DNA of 64,000 nucleotides from NCBI GenBank assembly GCA_905221615.1, contig CAJNDT010002002.1, positions 62,001-126,000 on the forward strand, written 5' to 3'. The notes below the pieces were generated by a model that was not told the origin of the DNA, did no database searches, and saw only the letters and a list, made by a program, of their open reading frames with translations. How positions within the stretch are numbered: position 1 is the stretch's first letter; the number at the start of each line of letters is the position of its first letter. The position numbers and the translations under genes are program-made. Of the stretch, positions 29,205 through 37,424 are shown one piece after another. The stretch is from Symbiodinium sp. CCMP2592 (Eukaryota > Sar > Dinophyceae > Suessiales > Symbiodiniaceae).

Positions 29205-29419
29205 GTTTAGGGTTTAGGGGGTTGAGGGCTTGGGGTTTAGGGTGTTTGGAGTTTAGGGTTGTGTTACTAAACCTAGACCCATCCTAAACAATAAGCCCCA
29301 AAGCCTACCTGTATCCCCAAACCCTACAAAACAGTAGGTTATGACCCCTAAATAAGAGGGTCTAACCCCTAAAACGGTAGGGTTTTGGATCCCCAGGTAT
29401 ACCTTAGACCCCGAACCCG

Positions 29420-29500
29420 TAGAGTCCAAACTTTCAAGCAAGCCAAAACAGCCGAGAGATTCCACGCCCACTTGCTTAAGCACTCCCAGAAGGAGCCTCA
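29420..29500 (+). other. Exon-like island, frame unresolved
   Basis: After ACCCGTAG two + frames are open: VQTFKQAKTAERFHAHLLKH or SKLSSKPKQPRDSTPTCLST. CACAG|GCACCC could be a GC-type donor. Confidence 0.2.
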
Positions 29501-29559
29501 CAGGCACCCTTTCGGGGTTTTGGGGCAGCATCGAACCCCAAATACTAAATACGGATTTA

Positions 29560-29680
29560 GGGACTAAACCCTAAACTCCTAAACCCCTAGACCCCGAAAA
29601 ACCCTGAACCCTAAACCCCCTAAACCCTTAAAGCCCTAAACCCTAAACCCCTAGGTCTCAGGTACTTGTGAAAAGCTCGT
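29560..29680 (-). repeat. Degenerate CCCTAAA tract
   Basis: CCCTAAACCCCTAG and CCCTAAAGCC words. A similar stretch is at 29775-29860. Confidence 0.65.
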
Positions 29681-30002
29681 GCCAGGACTTCCCCTGCAAG
29701 TTTGGGGAAGCCCTGTCCACCTCGTACTGGGACCCTTCCTGACAAGTCACAACCCAGCCACAGCCCTAGAGCTGCCTAAGCCTAAACCCTCAACCCTGCA
29801 CCCTCAACCTAAACGCCTAAACCGTATAACCTAAGCCCTGGACCTAAATCCTAAAGAGCAGTGAAAGCAAATCAGCTTAACAACCACAGAAACAACACCC
29901 AGCCAAAACTTCAAAGGCAGGTTCGACGTTAGGACGGAAAAAAACGTGCATTTCGACCCCGAGATAGTAAGATTCGTTGCGCATCCCCTCTGACTTCACT
30001 CC

Positions 30003-30109
30003 CTGGTGGTACTAGGGAATGGGGGAATGGGTTATGGCGACTATTATTATTGGGGATTACATAGGGGCTTCTTTAGGGATCCATTTCCCCATTCCCTACT
30101 AAGCACCAG
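30003..30109. mobile_element. Single-copy foldback element ending at a splice-like AG
   Basis: CTGGTGGTACTAGGGAATGGGG is mirrored by CCCCATTCCCTACTAAGCACCAG. The last two bases are the AG immediately before an open frame, and the first bases contain GTGGTA. Confidence 0.7.
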
Positions 30110-30221
30110 ACAGCTTCAGGAAAATCCTGCGATGAAATCTTTCCATGGCTTGGAGCGTCTGCACACGATCCTTGGCGGGCGTTGGCCGTCGTTGGGCTTT
30201 GACTCTGACATACGTTCTCAG
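30110..30221 (+). CDS. Candidate exon, frame uncertain
   Basis: Starts right after the foldback's CACCAG. One frame (phase 1) reads QLQENPAMKSFHGLERLHTI..GFDSDIRSQ up to GTTTTC. Another (phase 0) reads TASGKSCDEIFPWLGASAHD..WRALAVVGL to a TGA. Both look protein-like and I cannot choose. Confidence 0.3.
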
Positions 30222-30504
30222 GTTTTCCAGGGATTTTGTCGGGCTTTGGGGTTCAGGGATTTGGTTTAAAGTCGTATCCTGTAGAGTTTATGAAAAGGTG
30301 TATTTGCGGGTTTGGATTTCGGGTCGGCTTCGGGTTAGCTTGTAAGGTTGTGCCCTTATCGGTATTGTTCTGAACAAAAGTCAAAATATCGGTACATGCG
30401 CACGGGGAGCTAAAGTTTCCGGCAACCTCTCTGAAACCCTAAACCCTAAACCCTAAACCGTTTCAAGCCCGAGGAACTGCACCCCCAAGCCCAAAGCACG
30501 AATG

Positions 30505-30580
30505 TAGTGGTCTGAAGCTATGCCATAATCAGGCTCTTGTATGACACCACAGAAGACCTGAAGAAGCTCTAGCAGCGCTT
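30505..30580 (+). other. Exon-like island
   Basis: After GGTCTGAAG the frame reads YAIIRLLYDTTEDLKKL and then TAG. Unique sequence. No donor is obvious. Confidence 0.2.
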
Positions 30581-30654
30581 GAACCCTTTCAAAGCTTGAA
30601 GCTCGCCCTAGCATTTGCCCTGCAGCATCTAGCCGTTTAAGCCTTCAAAACTTG

Positions 30655-30735
30655 TCGTAGAATCCTAGATATTTGGTAGTACGGTTCCTCGGGGTTTCTT
30701 ACCGTACCTATACTATCTTGTGACCTTAAACCCTA
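30655..30735. other. Short unassigned foldback
   Basis: GGTAGTACGGTTCC and TTCTTACCGTACC can pair around CTCGGGGT. A single copy with no clear ends. Confidence 0.35.
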
Positions 30736-30786
30736 AACCCGATCCGAAAAATCAAGGCCGGCGCTAATTATCAAGGCTCCCATGCT

Positions 30787-30903
30787 ACATGGGAGTTTCC
30801 GGAAATAGGGGACCTTAATATGGCACCCAGAATAGTAGGATCCTTATTATACGGATTCCTAAATAAGGTACCCCTGTATTTCGGAAACGCTAAACCCATG
30901 TAG
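30787..30903. mobile_element. PF-G, right end merging with module words
   Basis: CATGGGAGTTTCCGGAAATA to GTATTTCGGAAACGC, then CTAAACCCATGTAGAGCCC and TTTGAAGGAACC. It resembles the start of a right-arm module whose second terminus is lost. Confidence 0.75.
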
Positions 30904-31059
30904 AGCCCTTTGAAGGAACCGTTTTTAGTACCCTTATAGTAATTCGTTAAAGGAGCCCTAAGGTACCCTTATAGTAACCCTCATGCATCGTTTGAGCCCC
31001 TTGCACCGCGAAGGATCCGAACGCGCAACTTTCTGCAAAGATCGGCGACGCGGTCGAGA

Positions 31060-31110
31060 GTGGAGGGTTTAGGGTTTAGGGTTTAGGGTTTAGGGCGTAG
31101 GGTTTAGGAT
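31060..31110 (+). repeat. (TTTAGGG)n short array
   Basis: Four perfect TTTAGGG units followed by GCGTAGGGTTTAGG. Confidence 0.8.
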
Positions 31111-31210
31111 TCACGAGGTGAGGGTTGAGGGTCGAGATCAAGAGGTGGACTGCGGGTGTATGATCCCACCGCCCCAAATCCTAAACCTCGCTGCCCTAGG
31201 GATACGGCAG

Positions 31211-31277
31211 GGGCTTGCTTGCCGCATTTTGCGTTAGATCGGCTGCATGGGTGGCAACAGGGGCTTTAGTACCGAAG
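31211..31277 (+). CDS. Candidate exon, 22 codons
   Basis: ATACGGCAG precedes one base and then GLLAAFCVRSAAWVATGALV PK, followed by GTCGAC. The donor GT is the first base pair of a truncated PF-B remnant. Phase 0 out matches the next exon. Confidence 0.35.
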
Positions 31278-31338
31278 GTCGACCCTTAATATGATTTAAG
31301 GTATATTCCTGAATTAAGGGATATTGGAGTCTCTGGGC
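31278..31338. mobile_element. PF-B right-half remnant
   Basis: CTTAATATGATTTAAGGTATATTCC to GATATTGGAGTCTCTGGG. The left half is absent. Confidence 0.75.
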
Positions 31339-31408
31339 CTCAGCGCTCGCTTTTGGTGGCGGAAATTGCGGTTTACGGTTTTGGGGTGGCGAGGTCCGCT
31401 TTACGCAG

Positions 31409-31474
31409 ATGGGTGACTTGGAGTCACTGGATGCCTTCGGCGGCTTGCGGGGTGCCTCAAGCAGAACGAGGGGA
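31409..31474 (+). CDS. Candidate exon, 22 codons
   Basis: CTTTACGCAG precedes MGDLESLDAFGGLRGASSRT RG, followed by GTTTTG. Phase 0 in and out, consistent with the 31211 exon. No family recognised. Confidence 0.35.
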
Positions 31475-31651
31475 GTTTTGGGGTAGTGCTTTCACGGCGG
31501 CTTCTTTGTTTTTCTCATGATTTGATACAAGTTCCGAGGTGTGATTGCTGTTCTAGGCTTCCTGAAGGTTTTGTCTGCTTTTGAAACAATGTATGTGGCT
31601 TTCTTAAGGTCTCATAAGGTCTCTCAAGGTTTCATGTTTCATAGGGCTTTA

Positions 31652-31759
31652 TATGGGTAGCTGTCAAACTTACAGTCCCTTTTTGGGTCCCTGTTATAGT
31701 ACGGCACCTAATATTTAGGGTACCCAAAAAGGGTCCATAATTTTGACAGCCACCCATAT
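31652..31759. mobile_element. Foldback element PF-J
   Basis: TATGGGTAGCTGTCAAACTT to ATTTTGACAGCCACCCATA. The same orientation as 22842. Confidence 0.85.
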
Positions 31760-31770
31760 GGTTTTGAAAG

Positions 31771-31844
31771 ACCCCTAGGTATATACCCATAATATAGCCA
31801 TTATATACCCATTATATAGCCCATTATAGGCCTCCTTTTCCCCT
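31771..31844. mobile_element. PF-K fragment
   Basis: CCCCTAGGTATATACCCATA to CCATTATAGG, joined to CCTCCTTTTCCCC. An internal piece (GGTCCCCATTAAGGGTC) is deleted. Confidence 0.7.
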
Positions 31845-31921
31845 GTGAAAAAAGGGCTTCATAAGGGTGCTCTGCAGGGTTGCAGGTTTTCGTGGCTGTC
31901 ATTCGGAGGAGTGGCCTGGTG

Positions 31922-32141
31922 TACTATTTGGAGATTCATTCTGTTGATGGACAAAATCCTGCATTACCCATTATAAGGAATATACCATAGTTCCCATAGG
32001 TTAGAGTCCTTAGGGTCATGCAGGATTTTGTCCATCAACAGTAGGTAGTAATAAGTAGGGTTATAAGTCCCCTAATGTGGGTTATAACTATAGTTATGAT
32101 ACTTCTTACACCACTTACAACTACCCATGAACCTCCAAGTA
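31922..32141. mobile_element. PF-C interrupted by PF-E
   Basis: TACTATTTGGAGATTCATT is the PF-C left end. A full PF-E follows, and PF-C resumes as TAGGTAGTAATAAGTAGGG and ends ACTACCCATGAACCTCCAAGTA. Confidence 0.8.
31941..32041. mobile_element. PF-E nested in PF-C
   Basis: CTGTTGATGGACAAAATCCTGC to GCAGGATTTTGTCCATCAACAG. The arms are nearly perfect, which suggests recent insertion. Confidence 0.85.
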
Positions 32142-32179
32142 GTGTGAGGAGCCGGTTTAGGGTTGGGGCTAAATCCCAG

Positions 32180-32302
32180 TTGCTGCCAAATCCCGGAGAC
32201 CGAAGATTCGTTCCTTCAACACCTCCTTTCAGGGTTCCTCGAAGGCGTTTGTGGGGCGGAGACGTTGGGTCGGAGGCGTTTTGGGGTTTTGGGGCTTTAG
32301 AG
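32180..32302 (+). CDS. Candidate exon, 41 codons
   Basis: CTAAATCCCAG precedes a frame reading LLPNPGDRRFVPSTPPFRVP then RRRLWGGDVGSEAFWGF, followed by GTTTAG. Phase 0 on both sides. The 3' part approaches TTTAGGG-type sequence, so the true end may be earlier. Confidence 0.25.
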
Positions 32303-32379
32303 GTTTAGGGGTTTAGAGCTTAGTGTTTATGGTTTAGGGTTTACGGAAGCGTGGCAGGTTTTTGAAGACAGTGATGTCG

Positions 32380-32525
32380 TTAATGTAGCTGCGAACCTAC
32401 GTGCTCAAACAGCATGGTTCTAGTGATTCTAGTGGCAAGACGATCAGAACAATTCATTCTGAATTCATACCCTGGACTGTTCAATTCCCTACCATAAATC
32501 CATGGACCTCGCCTAAATCCTAAAC
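32380..32525. other. Unique island, frame unresolved
   Basis: Two + frames are open (LKQHGSSDSSGKTIRTIHSE or SNSMVLVILVARRSEQFILN). No clear splice signals. Confidence 0.2.
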
Positions 32526-32567
32526 CAACCCAAAGCATCCTAACCACAGGTGTCAAGCCCGAAGCAA

Positions 32568-32733
32568 CCTAGAGACTCCAATATCCTTCAATTAAGGAAT
32601 ATACCTTAAATTGTAGTAGGGTCCCTAATATGATTTAAGGTATATTCCTGAATTAAGGGATATCGGAGTCTCTGGGAAACCCTACTACAATTTAAGGTAT
32701 ATTCCTGAATTAAGGGATATCGGAGTCTCTGGG
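32568..32733. mobile_element. PF-B with three arms
   Basis: The normal element (CCTAGAGACTCCAATATCC to GGATATCGGAGTCTCTGGG, 32568-32676) is followed directly by AAACCCTACTACAATTTAAGG..CGGAGTCTCTGGG. This third arm is the reverse complement of the left arm in its inner half but carries the right arm's variants (CCTGAATTAAGGGATATCGG) in its outer half. Confidence 0.85.
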
Positions 32734-32739
32734 AATAAA

Positions 32740-32835
32740 CATCGGAGGTGCGATTGCCGGAACAGTGGAGATGGAGTTCACCCCCACCGCGAACGGCAGG
32801 ATCTCAGCACAAGGCCAAACTCCTTCCTGAACCAA
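32740..32835 (+). other. Exon-like island, frame unresolved
   Basis: One + frame reads NIGGAIAGTVEMEFTPTANG..RISAQGQTPS to a TGA. The other two + frames are also open. VEMEFTPTANGRISAQ faintly recalls the IEVTFDxDANGI..VSA strand of HSP70, but this is not enough to name it. Confidence 0.2.
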
Positions 32836-32847
32836 AATCGCGTAAAG

Positions 32848-32936
32848 TAGGGGCCTTAATAATTACCTAGATTATTCTGGCAGGTTCCTTACTCTAAGAA
32901 TAGTATAATATATCTATTTATTACGGCCCCTACAGT
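32848..32936. mobile_element. Foldback element PF-I
   Basis: TAGGGGCCTTAATAATTACC to TTTATTACGGCCCCTACAGTA. Its right half and 38 bp of flank recur inverted at 33723-33828. Confidence 0.75.
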
Positions 32937-33059
32937 AACTAAGCTACATTAAAGGATCCCACTGAAACCCTACTATAATGGATCCTTTTGAGGCACCTTC
33001 TTTTCAAAACCCTTCCAAGGAACCCTGTTCCAGTCATTAAGGCTGATCTGCAAAAACTA

Positions 33060-33135
33060 CCCTACACCCCTAAACCCCGAACCCTAAACCCTACACCCCT
33101 AAGCCCTAAACCCTACACCCCTACATCCCTATACC
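33060..33135 (-). repeat. CCCTAAA/CCCTACA tract
   Basis: CCCTACACCCCTAAACCC words, a local variant with CCCTACA. Confidence 0.7.
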
Positions 33136-33271
33136 CGAAACCCGGTAGACCCCAGCATCCCTCTGGTCAGCCTCAGGTTCAGAATAGCCTCAGCCTAGCT
33201 GCCACACCTCATGAAATACTGATGCCGGAGCTTGGATACTTAGAGTAGGGTTGTGGTGTACATGCTGTAAT

Positions 33272-33375
33272 CTGGGTAGGCCTCGGGACAAATTTTCATA
33301 GTTTCCCTAACTGGGCTGAAGAGGACCCCTTTGTTTGCAACCATTTCTCAGAGGCTTTCATTGGCCCACCTTGTA
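33272..33375. mobile_element. Foldback element, two-copy family
   Basis: TGGGTAGGCC mirrored by GGCCCACCTT. It shares TTCCCTAACTGGGCTGAAGAGGA and CAGAGGCTTT with 25450. Confidence 0.55.
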
Positions 33376-33449
33376 GTAATCGTATGAGGGACAACCCTAA
33401 ACCCTAGACTTAAACCCTAAACCCCAAACCGTAGACTCGGAACCCCTTA

Positions 33450-33658
33450 AACGGTTGACGATATAAATCCTGCATGACCCATAGTAAGGAATATACCATA
33501 ATTCTCATAGTTTAGGGTCCTTAAGGTAATGCAGGATGTATATCATCACCCTAAACCCAAAACCCCCAAAACCCTATAGATCCCTTAAAGGGAACCCCTT
33601 TAAAGGTACCCCTATAGATTCCTTTAAAGGAACCCACAGGATTTATATCATCAACAGA
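33450..33658. mobile_element. PF-D with right-arm module (empty-site reference)
   Basis: Same structure as 27159 without PF-B: ACGGTTGACGATATAAATCC..GGATGTATATCATC, CCCTAAACCC, GATCCCTTAAAGGGAACCCC, GGTACCCCTATAGATTCC, TTTAAAGGAACCC, GGATTTATATCATCAACAG. Confidence 0.85.
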
Positions 33659-33722
33659 AGGACCGCTCAAAGGAAGGCTCAAGGGAGCTTCCAAGGCCTA
33701 AGGGACAGAAGGGAGCGTACTG

Positions 33723-33828
33723 GTAGGGTTTCAGTGGGATCCTTTAATGTAGCTTAGTTACTGTAGGGGCCGTAATAAATAGATATATTATACTATTCTT
33801 AGAATAAGGAACCCCCCAGAATAATCTA
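33723..33828. repeat. Inverted copy of 32868-32973
   Basis: GGTAGGGTTTCAGTGGGATCC to AACCCCCCAGAATAATCTA is the reverse complement of 32868-32973 with few differences. It contains half of a PF-I plus 38 bp outside that element. The two arms enclose about 750 bp. Confidence 0.85.
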
Positions 33829-34020
33829 CCCTAAACCCTAAACCTTTAAACTCCTAAATCCTGAACCTTTAAAATTGCTGGACCTTAAACCGTTAAACCC
33901 CTAAACCCTAAACCTTGAAACTAAACCCTAGGCCCTAAACCTTTAAACCCTAAGCCCTAAACCTTTAAACTAAACCCTAAACCCTATTAACCCTAAGGCC
34001 CTTAAACCCTAAATCGGAGG
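33829..34020 (-). repeat. CCCTAAA/CCTTTAAAC tract
   Basis: CCCTAAACC mixed with CCTTTAAAC words in nearly 190 bp. Confidence 0.75.
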
Positions 34021-34078
34021 CTTCCTGGGCTTCACGACAGCCTGCGCGCACCTCTGCGAAAGAAGTCCAACACACTAA

Positions 34079-34153
34079 CATAGGGGCCTTACATTTTACC
34101 TATACTATTTTGGGGGTTCCTTGTTGTAGTTATAGCCTAGCGGGCTTAAAGTA
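34079..34153. mobile_element. PF-I left part
   Basis: TAGGGGCCTTACATTTTACC, ACTATTTTGGGGGTTCC and TTGTAGTTATAG. The right arm is missing. Confidence 0.65.
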
Positions 34154-34159
34154 GCAAGG

Positions 34160-34570
34160 TCTAAGGTCTTGCAGTTTACAGGGTTTAGGGTCTGAGGTTT
34201 AGGGTTTAAGGTTTCAGAATTTGGGTTTTAGGGTTTAGTGGTGGGAATTGAGGGTCCCAGTTCCAGGGTTTAGTTGTGGGATTCGGGCTGTAGGGTTTAG
34301 GGTCCATGGGGTTACTGAGTCCATGTTAGGAACTGACTTGAAGGTATCTTGCAAGAGATCTATGGTAGATGGTGTGGTGTGCCTGTTACCTGTTACTTCG
34401 TAGCTGAACGAGCACACTTGACACTTCTTGAGACAATATGATCACTTCTAGAACTGAAAGTGTGCATGTTTTTAAGGCTGATGAACACAGCAACTACGTG
34501 TTACAGGAGCCTTTTTCTGCGCTTAGGCTTTCGGGGCTGTCGGAGGTTTTAGGAGGGCATGTGTTGAGGG
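34160..34570. other. Telomere-like then unique sequence, no gene seen
   Basis: TTTAGGG words to 34300, then about 250 bp of unique sequence. A 60-codon minus frame (34235-34417) is not recognisable. Confidence 0.25.
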
Positions 34571-34577
34571 CGAAGCC

Positions 34578-34675
34578 CCTGAACCCTAAAACCCTAAACC
34601 CTAAACCCTAAAACCCTAAACTCCTAATTGAACCCTAAAAAACCCTAAAGCCCTAGACCCTAAACCCTGAACCCG
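34578..34675 (-). repeat. CCCTAAA tract
   Basis: CCCTAAAACCCTAAACCC words over about 100 bp. Confidence 0.75.
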
Positions 34676-34744
34676 TCTGATACAAAGGCCTGCGCAATTC
34701 CCTATGCCGCTCCTAGGGGCTCCTTCATACTGTTAAACTAGAAC

Positions 34745-34947
34745 ACATGGGAGTTTCCGAAAATTAGGGGTACCTTCAAAGGGATCTACAAGGGTTCCTT
34801 AAGGGGATCTATATAAGGGTTCTATAAAGGGTTTAGGGTTTGGAGTTTCCGAAAATTAGGGGCACCTTATTTTGGGGTCCTCATAATAAGGATCCTACTA
34901 TTTAGGGTACTATATTAGGGTCCGCTATTTTCGGAAACTCCCACATC
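34745..34947. mobile_element. PF-G with left-arm module
   Basis: CATGGGAGTTTCCGAAAATT(AGGGGTACCTT) is followed by CAAAGGGATCTACAAGGG, GATCTATATAAGGG and TTTAGGGTTT. The element then restarts at GGAGTTTCCGAAAATTAGGG and continues to TTTTCGGAAACTCCCA. The arm start is duplicated around the same module as in PF-A. Confidence 0.85.
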
Positions 34948-34987
34948 CCGCCGCCTTAATCCGTTCTGAAACCTTGCAAGAACCACT

Positions 34988-35096
34988 TACAGTAAAGGCC
35001 AGAAAGTTGGAATATGATTATCCTAAACAAACCCTTTATGGTAAATTATAGGGTATCCTACCCTGAAACCATATTCCAACTTTCTGGAGTTCCCTA
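34988..35096. mobile_element. Foldback element PF-F
   Basis: TACAGTAAAGGCCAGAAAGTTGG to CCAACTTTCTGGAGTTCCCTA. Opposite orientation to 28674. Confidence 0.85.
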
Positions 35097-35165
35097 TACG
35101 ATCGTAAGCCTCTTACGGAACCTATCATCGAGGATAGGACTGAGGATAAGCCCCTCGGCCTCGGC

Positions 35166-35276
35166 TAGGATGCCCAGTAGTACCCTTATTCCCTTTTTGT
35201 AGTCCTAGGTTCCTTCTAAAGTTACCCAATACCAAAAAGAGAGGCCTTTTTATTCTTAGGTTACTGGGTATCCTAG
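35166..35276. mobile_element. Foldback element PF-L
   Basis: Type copy of family L: CTAGGATGCCCAGTAGTACC to GGTTACTGGGTATCCTAG. The core CCCTTTTTGTAGTCC / ACCAAAAAGAGAGG is also inverted. Nearly identical to 58724. Confidence 0.85.
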
Positions 35277-35330
35277 TCGACCTCGGCTAGGTAGCATCGA
35301 AAGCAGCTCAATCTCTAACCCTAAGGGTCC

Positions 35331-35434
35331 AACGGTTGATGATATAAATCCTGCAATACCTTAAGGGCCCTAAACTATGGGAATTATGGTATATTCCTTA
35401 TTATGGGTCATGCAGGATTTATATCATCAACCGA
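35331..35434. mobile_element. Foldback element PF-D
   Basis: ACGGTTGATGATATAAATCC to GGATTTATATCATCAACCG. Core in reverse orientation relative to 20610. Confidence 0.9.
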
Positions 35435-35439
35435 AGTAG

Positions 35440-35820
35440 TCCTTGTTTATGGTTGTTGGTCTCCCAAAAGGCCCCAAAGTCCTATAATAAGGATTGCTTG
35501 GACCCTCAGGGTAAACCTTAATACCCTGAAGCCTTACAGCCCTGAAGCCCCAAACCCTACTTCGGGTGGACTGTTTAGGGCTTGGAACTCTGCACTTATC
35601 GGAAAACTCCGGCACGCAGTCAACCTCCTCCAAACAGCTTTGCATGAAGCTGCTCAAGCCTGCGAAACCGCGCAGCTCATCGCAAAACCTTGGAGTCCGG
35701 TGCATGTAAAGGCATCTAAGGGTTCCTCTGGGGATCCCTGTCGCGTTCCTTTTGGGGGCTTCCAAGGAGCCAGACACCTAGAGGCTTCCAGGAGGTGTTC
35801 GGTGTAGGATCCCGAAAGCA
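35440..35820. other. Unique island, possible coding
   Basis: A 134-codon + frame (35403-35807) and a minus frame are both open across unique sequence. The + frame includes RHAVNLLQTALHEAAQACET and AKPWSPVHVKASKGSSGD. The first part overlaps PF-D, so at most 35570-35807 could be an exon. Unrecognised. Confidence 0.3.
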
Positions 35821-35823
35821 CAC

Positions 35824-35865
35824 GGTTTAGGGTTTAGGGTTTTAGGGTTTAGGGTTTAGGGTTCC
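35824..35865 (+). repeat. (TTTAGGG)n short array
   Basis: Five TTTAGGG units, one with an extra T. Confidence 0.8.
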
Positions 35866-35959
35866 TCAATCTTAGAGGCAAGAAAGTTCGAATCCTAATG
35901 CCTTTGAACCCATTTTGAGCCGACGACTGGACATTGAAGTCTTTGGCTTACACGAAGAG

Positions 35960-36065
35960 TACTGTTGATGGACAAAATCCTGCATGACCCTAAGGACACT
36001 AAACTGTGGGAACTATGGTATATTTCCTTATAATCGGTAATGCAGGATTTTGTCCATCAACAGTA
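35960..36065. mobile_element. Foldback element PF-E
   Basis: TACTGTTGATGGACAAAATCC to GGATTTTGTCCATCAACAGTA. Complete with TA flanks and near-perfect arms. Confidence 0.9.
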
Positions 36066-36152
36066 CGAAAGCGAAAGTGGTTTTCTTGTTCAGATAGTGA
36101 GTATTGGTCCTCTTTTCACTGCAAGCAAACCGTGTACTTCAACGAGACATCT

Positions 36153-36291
36153 TGCTTGGAGGGTCGGGGCACTTAGTAAGTAGTAGGGAATAAGCAGAGT
36201 TATAAGTACCCTAAAAGGGACCCTAATTGGGGTTATGGTACTTATAACTCTCTAAAAGAACTACTTAGTAAGTCCCCCGACCCTCCAAGTA
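36153..36291. mobile_element. Foldback element PF-A2
   Basis: TGCTTGGAGGGTCGGGGCAC to GTCCCCCGACCCTCCAAGTA. Almost identical to 23843. Confidence 0.9.
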
Positions 36292-36475
36292 GTCCATCAA
36301 AAGCTCCTCTTACGTGACAGCAAAACCTCCACCCCAGCATGTTTTGACCCCAATGCCCTAAACATCCCTAAACCTCAGCACGAGCCCCAAATCCTGAACT
36401 CTAAACCTAAAACGCAAACCTTACCCCAAACTCGAGACCAGCTTAGGGTGTAGGGTTTCGGGTTAACTGGATATG

Positions 36476-36546
36476 AAAAACCTACCTTCATTGGATTTCT
36501 TATCATGATTTCCTTGTTTCAGTCCTTGAGAAGGTAGGTTGTTTTG
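36476..36546. mobile_element. Short foldback
   Basis: AAAAACCTACCTTC mirrored by GAAGGTAGGTTGTTTT, about 70 bp. Single copy. Confidence 0.5.
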
Positions 36547-36651
36547 GGTCCAGGTGGGGCTTACCTTAAGCTACATGTCGTTTCTTATTATGTCCCTTGA
36601 TAGGAACTTTGTAGGGAGCCTACAAAAAATATGCACTTTGGGTCCAAGTAG

Positions 36652-36941
36652 GGTTCGGCAATCTACGAGAAAGCGGCCAGGTCCTTTTGCTTCCTGAAGG
36701 GAATCTCGCTCAGGGCCACCCCGGCACCCCTGGAGGACTTCTTGATTGAGTTAAGTTTTGCCTTAGAGTTAAAGGATTGGGGTTCGGGGTTTAGGTTCCC
36801 CAAACCAGGGATTAAAGGCATTGCCTGCTTCTGGCACTATTGGGCGCTCCGTTTCTTTCCGGTTTGCGGGGAGAACGTCTCACAAAGGAGCTTGCGAAAC
36901 AATGGCAAAAGCCACCGTATGAATTTGAGTGCTGGGCGTAA
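36652..36941 (+). CDS. Candidate 3' end of a split gene, two exons
   Basis: Inferred model. Exon 36652-36749 follows CCAAGTAG and reads GSAIYEKAARSFCFLKGISL then RATPAPLEDFLI. It stops after GA, before GTTAAG. Exon 36818-36941 follows ATTAAAG; its first G completes the GAG codon, then it reads HCLLLALLGAPFLSGLRGER and LTKELAKQWQKPPYEFECWA, ending at TAA 36939-36941. The 68-bp intron is short but of eukaryotic type. Both exons are unique sequence and unlike the flanks. This is the best split-gene end in the window after the 62-kb gene. A different frame (36742-37011) is also open over the second exon. Family not recognised. Confidence 0.4.
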
Positions 36942-37240
36942 AATTTCCAACTTAAGGTGCAATAGCAATTTAATTCTTACCAAGTTGGGGCAGGGCTATT
37001 CGGTGCTTTGAAGCCGCTGCAAGAAGGCCACCTACCCAGCTTCCTAAACCCTAAACTTTGAACCATAAACCCTTCTGAAGTAGTCCTGCCCTGCAAACCG
37101 CCAAGCCCGAACTCACAACCTCTCAACACTGCCGTGACCCCTAAAACCTCCAAATGCCAAAACCCTGAATCCTAAACCCGAAACCGAAACCCTCAAACTT
37201 GAACCTAGCCCCTCGCATTAACTCCTGCATCTTAAATCCA

Positions 37241-37364
37241 AGGGTCGAAGGAGCGACCCTTAATAAGGACCCCTAGGTATATACCCTTAATATAGCTATT
37301 ATATACCCATAATATAGCCCATTATCGGGTAGGGGTCCCCATTAAGGGTCCCTCCTTTTCCCCT
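37241..37364. mobile_element. Foldback element PF-K
   Basis: AGGAGCGACCCTTAATAAGG to CCATTAAGGGTCCCTCCTTTTCCCC. Complete. Confidence 0.85.
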
Positions 37365-37424
37365 AAACCCCCTAAACCCCCAAACCCCGACTGAGCCGAG
37401 GCTTCCGGTTACCGGTCCCTCGCA

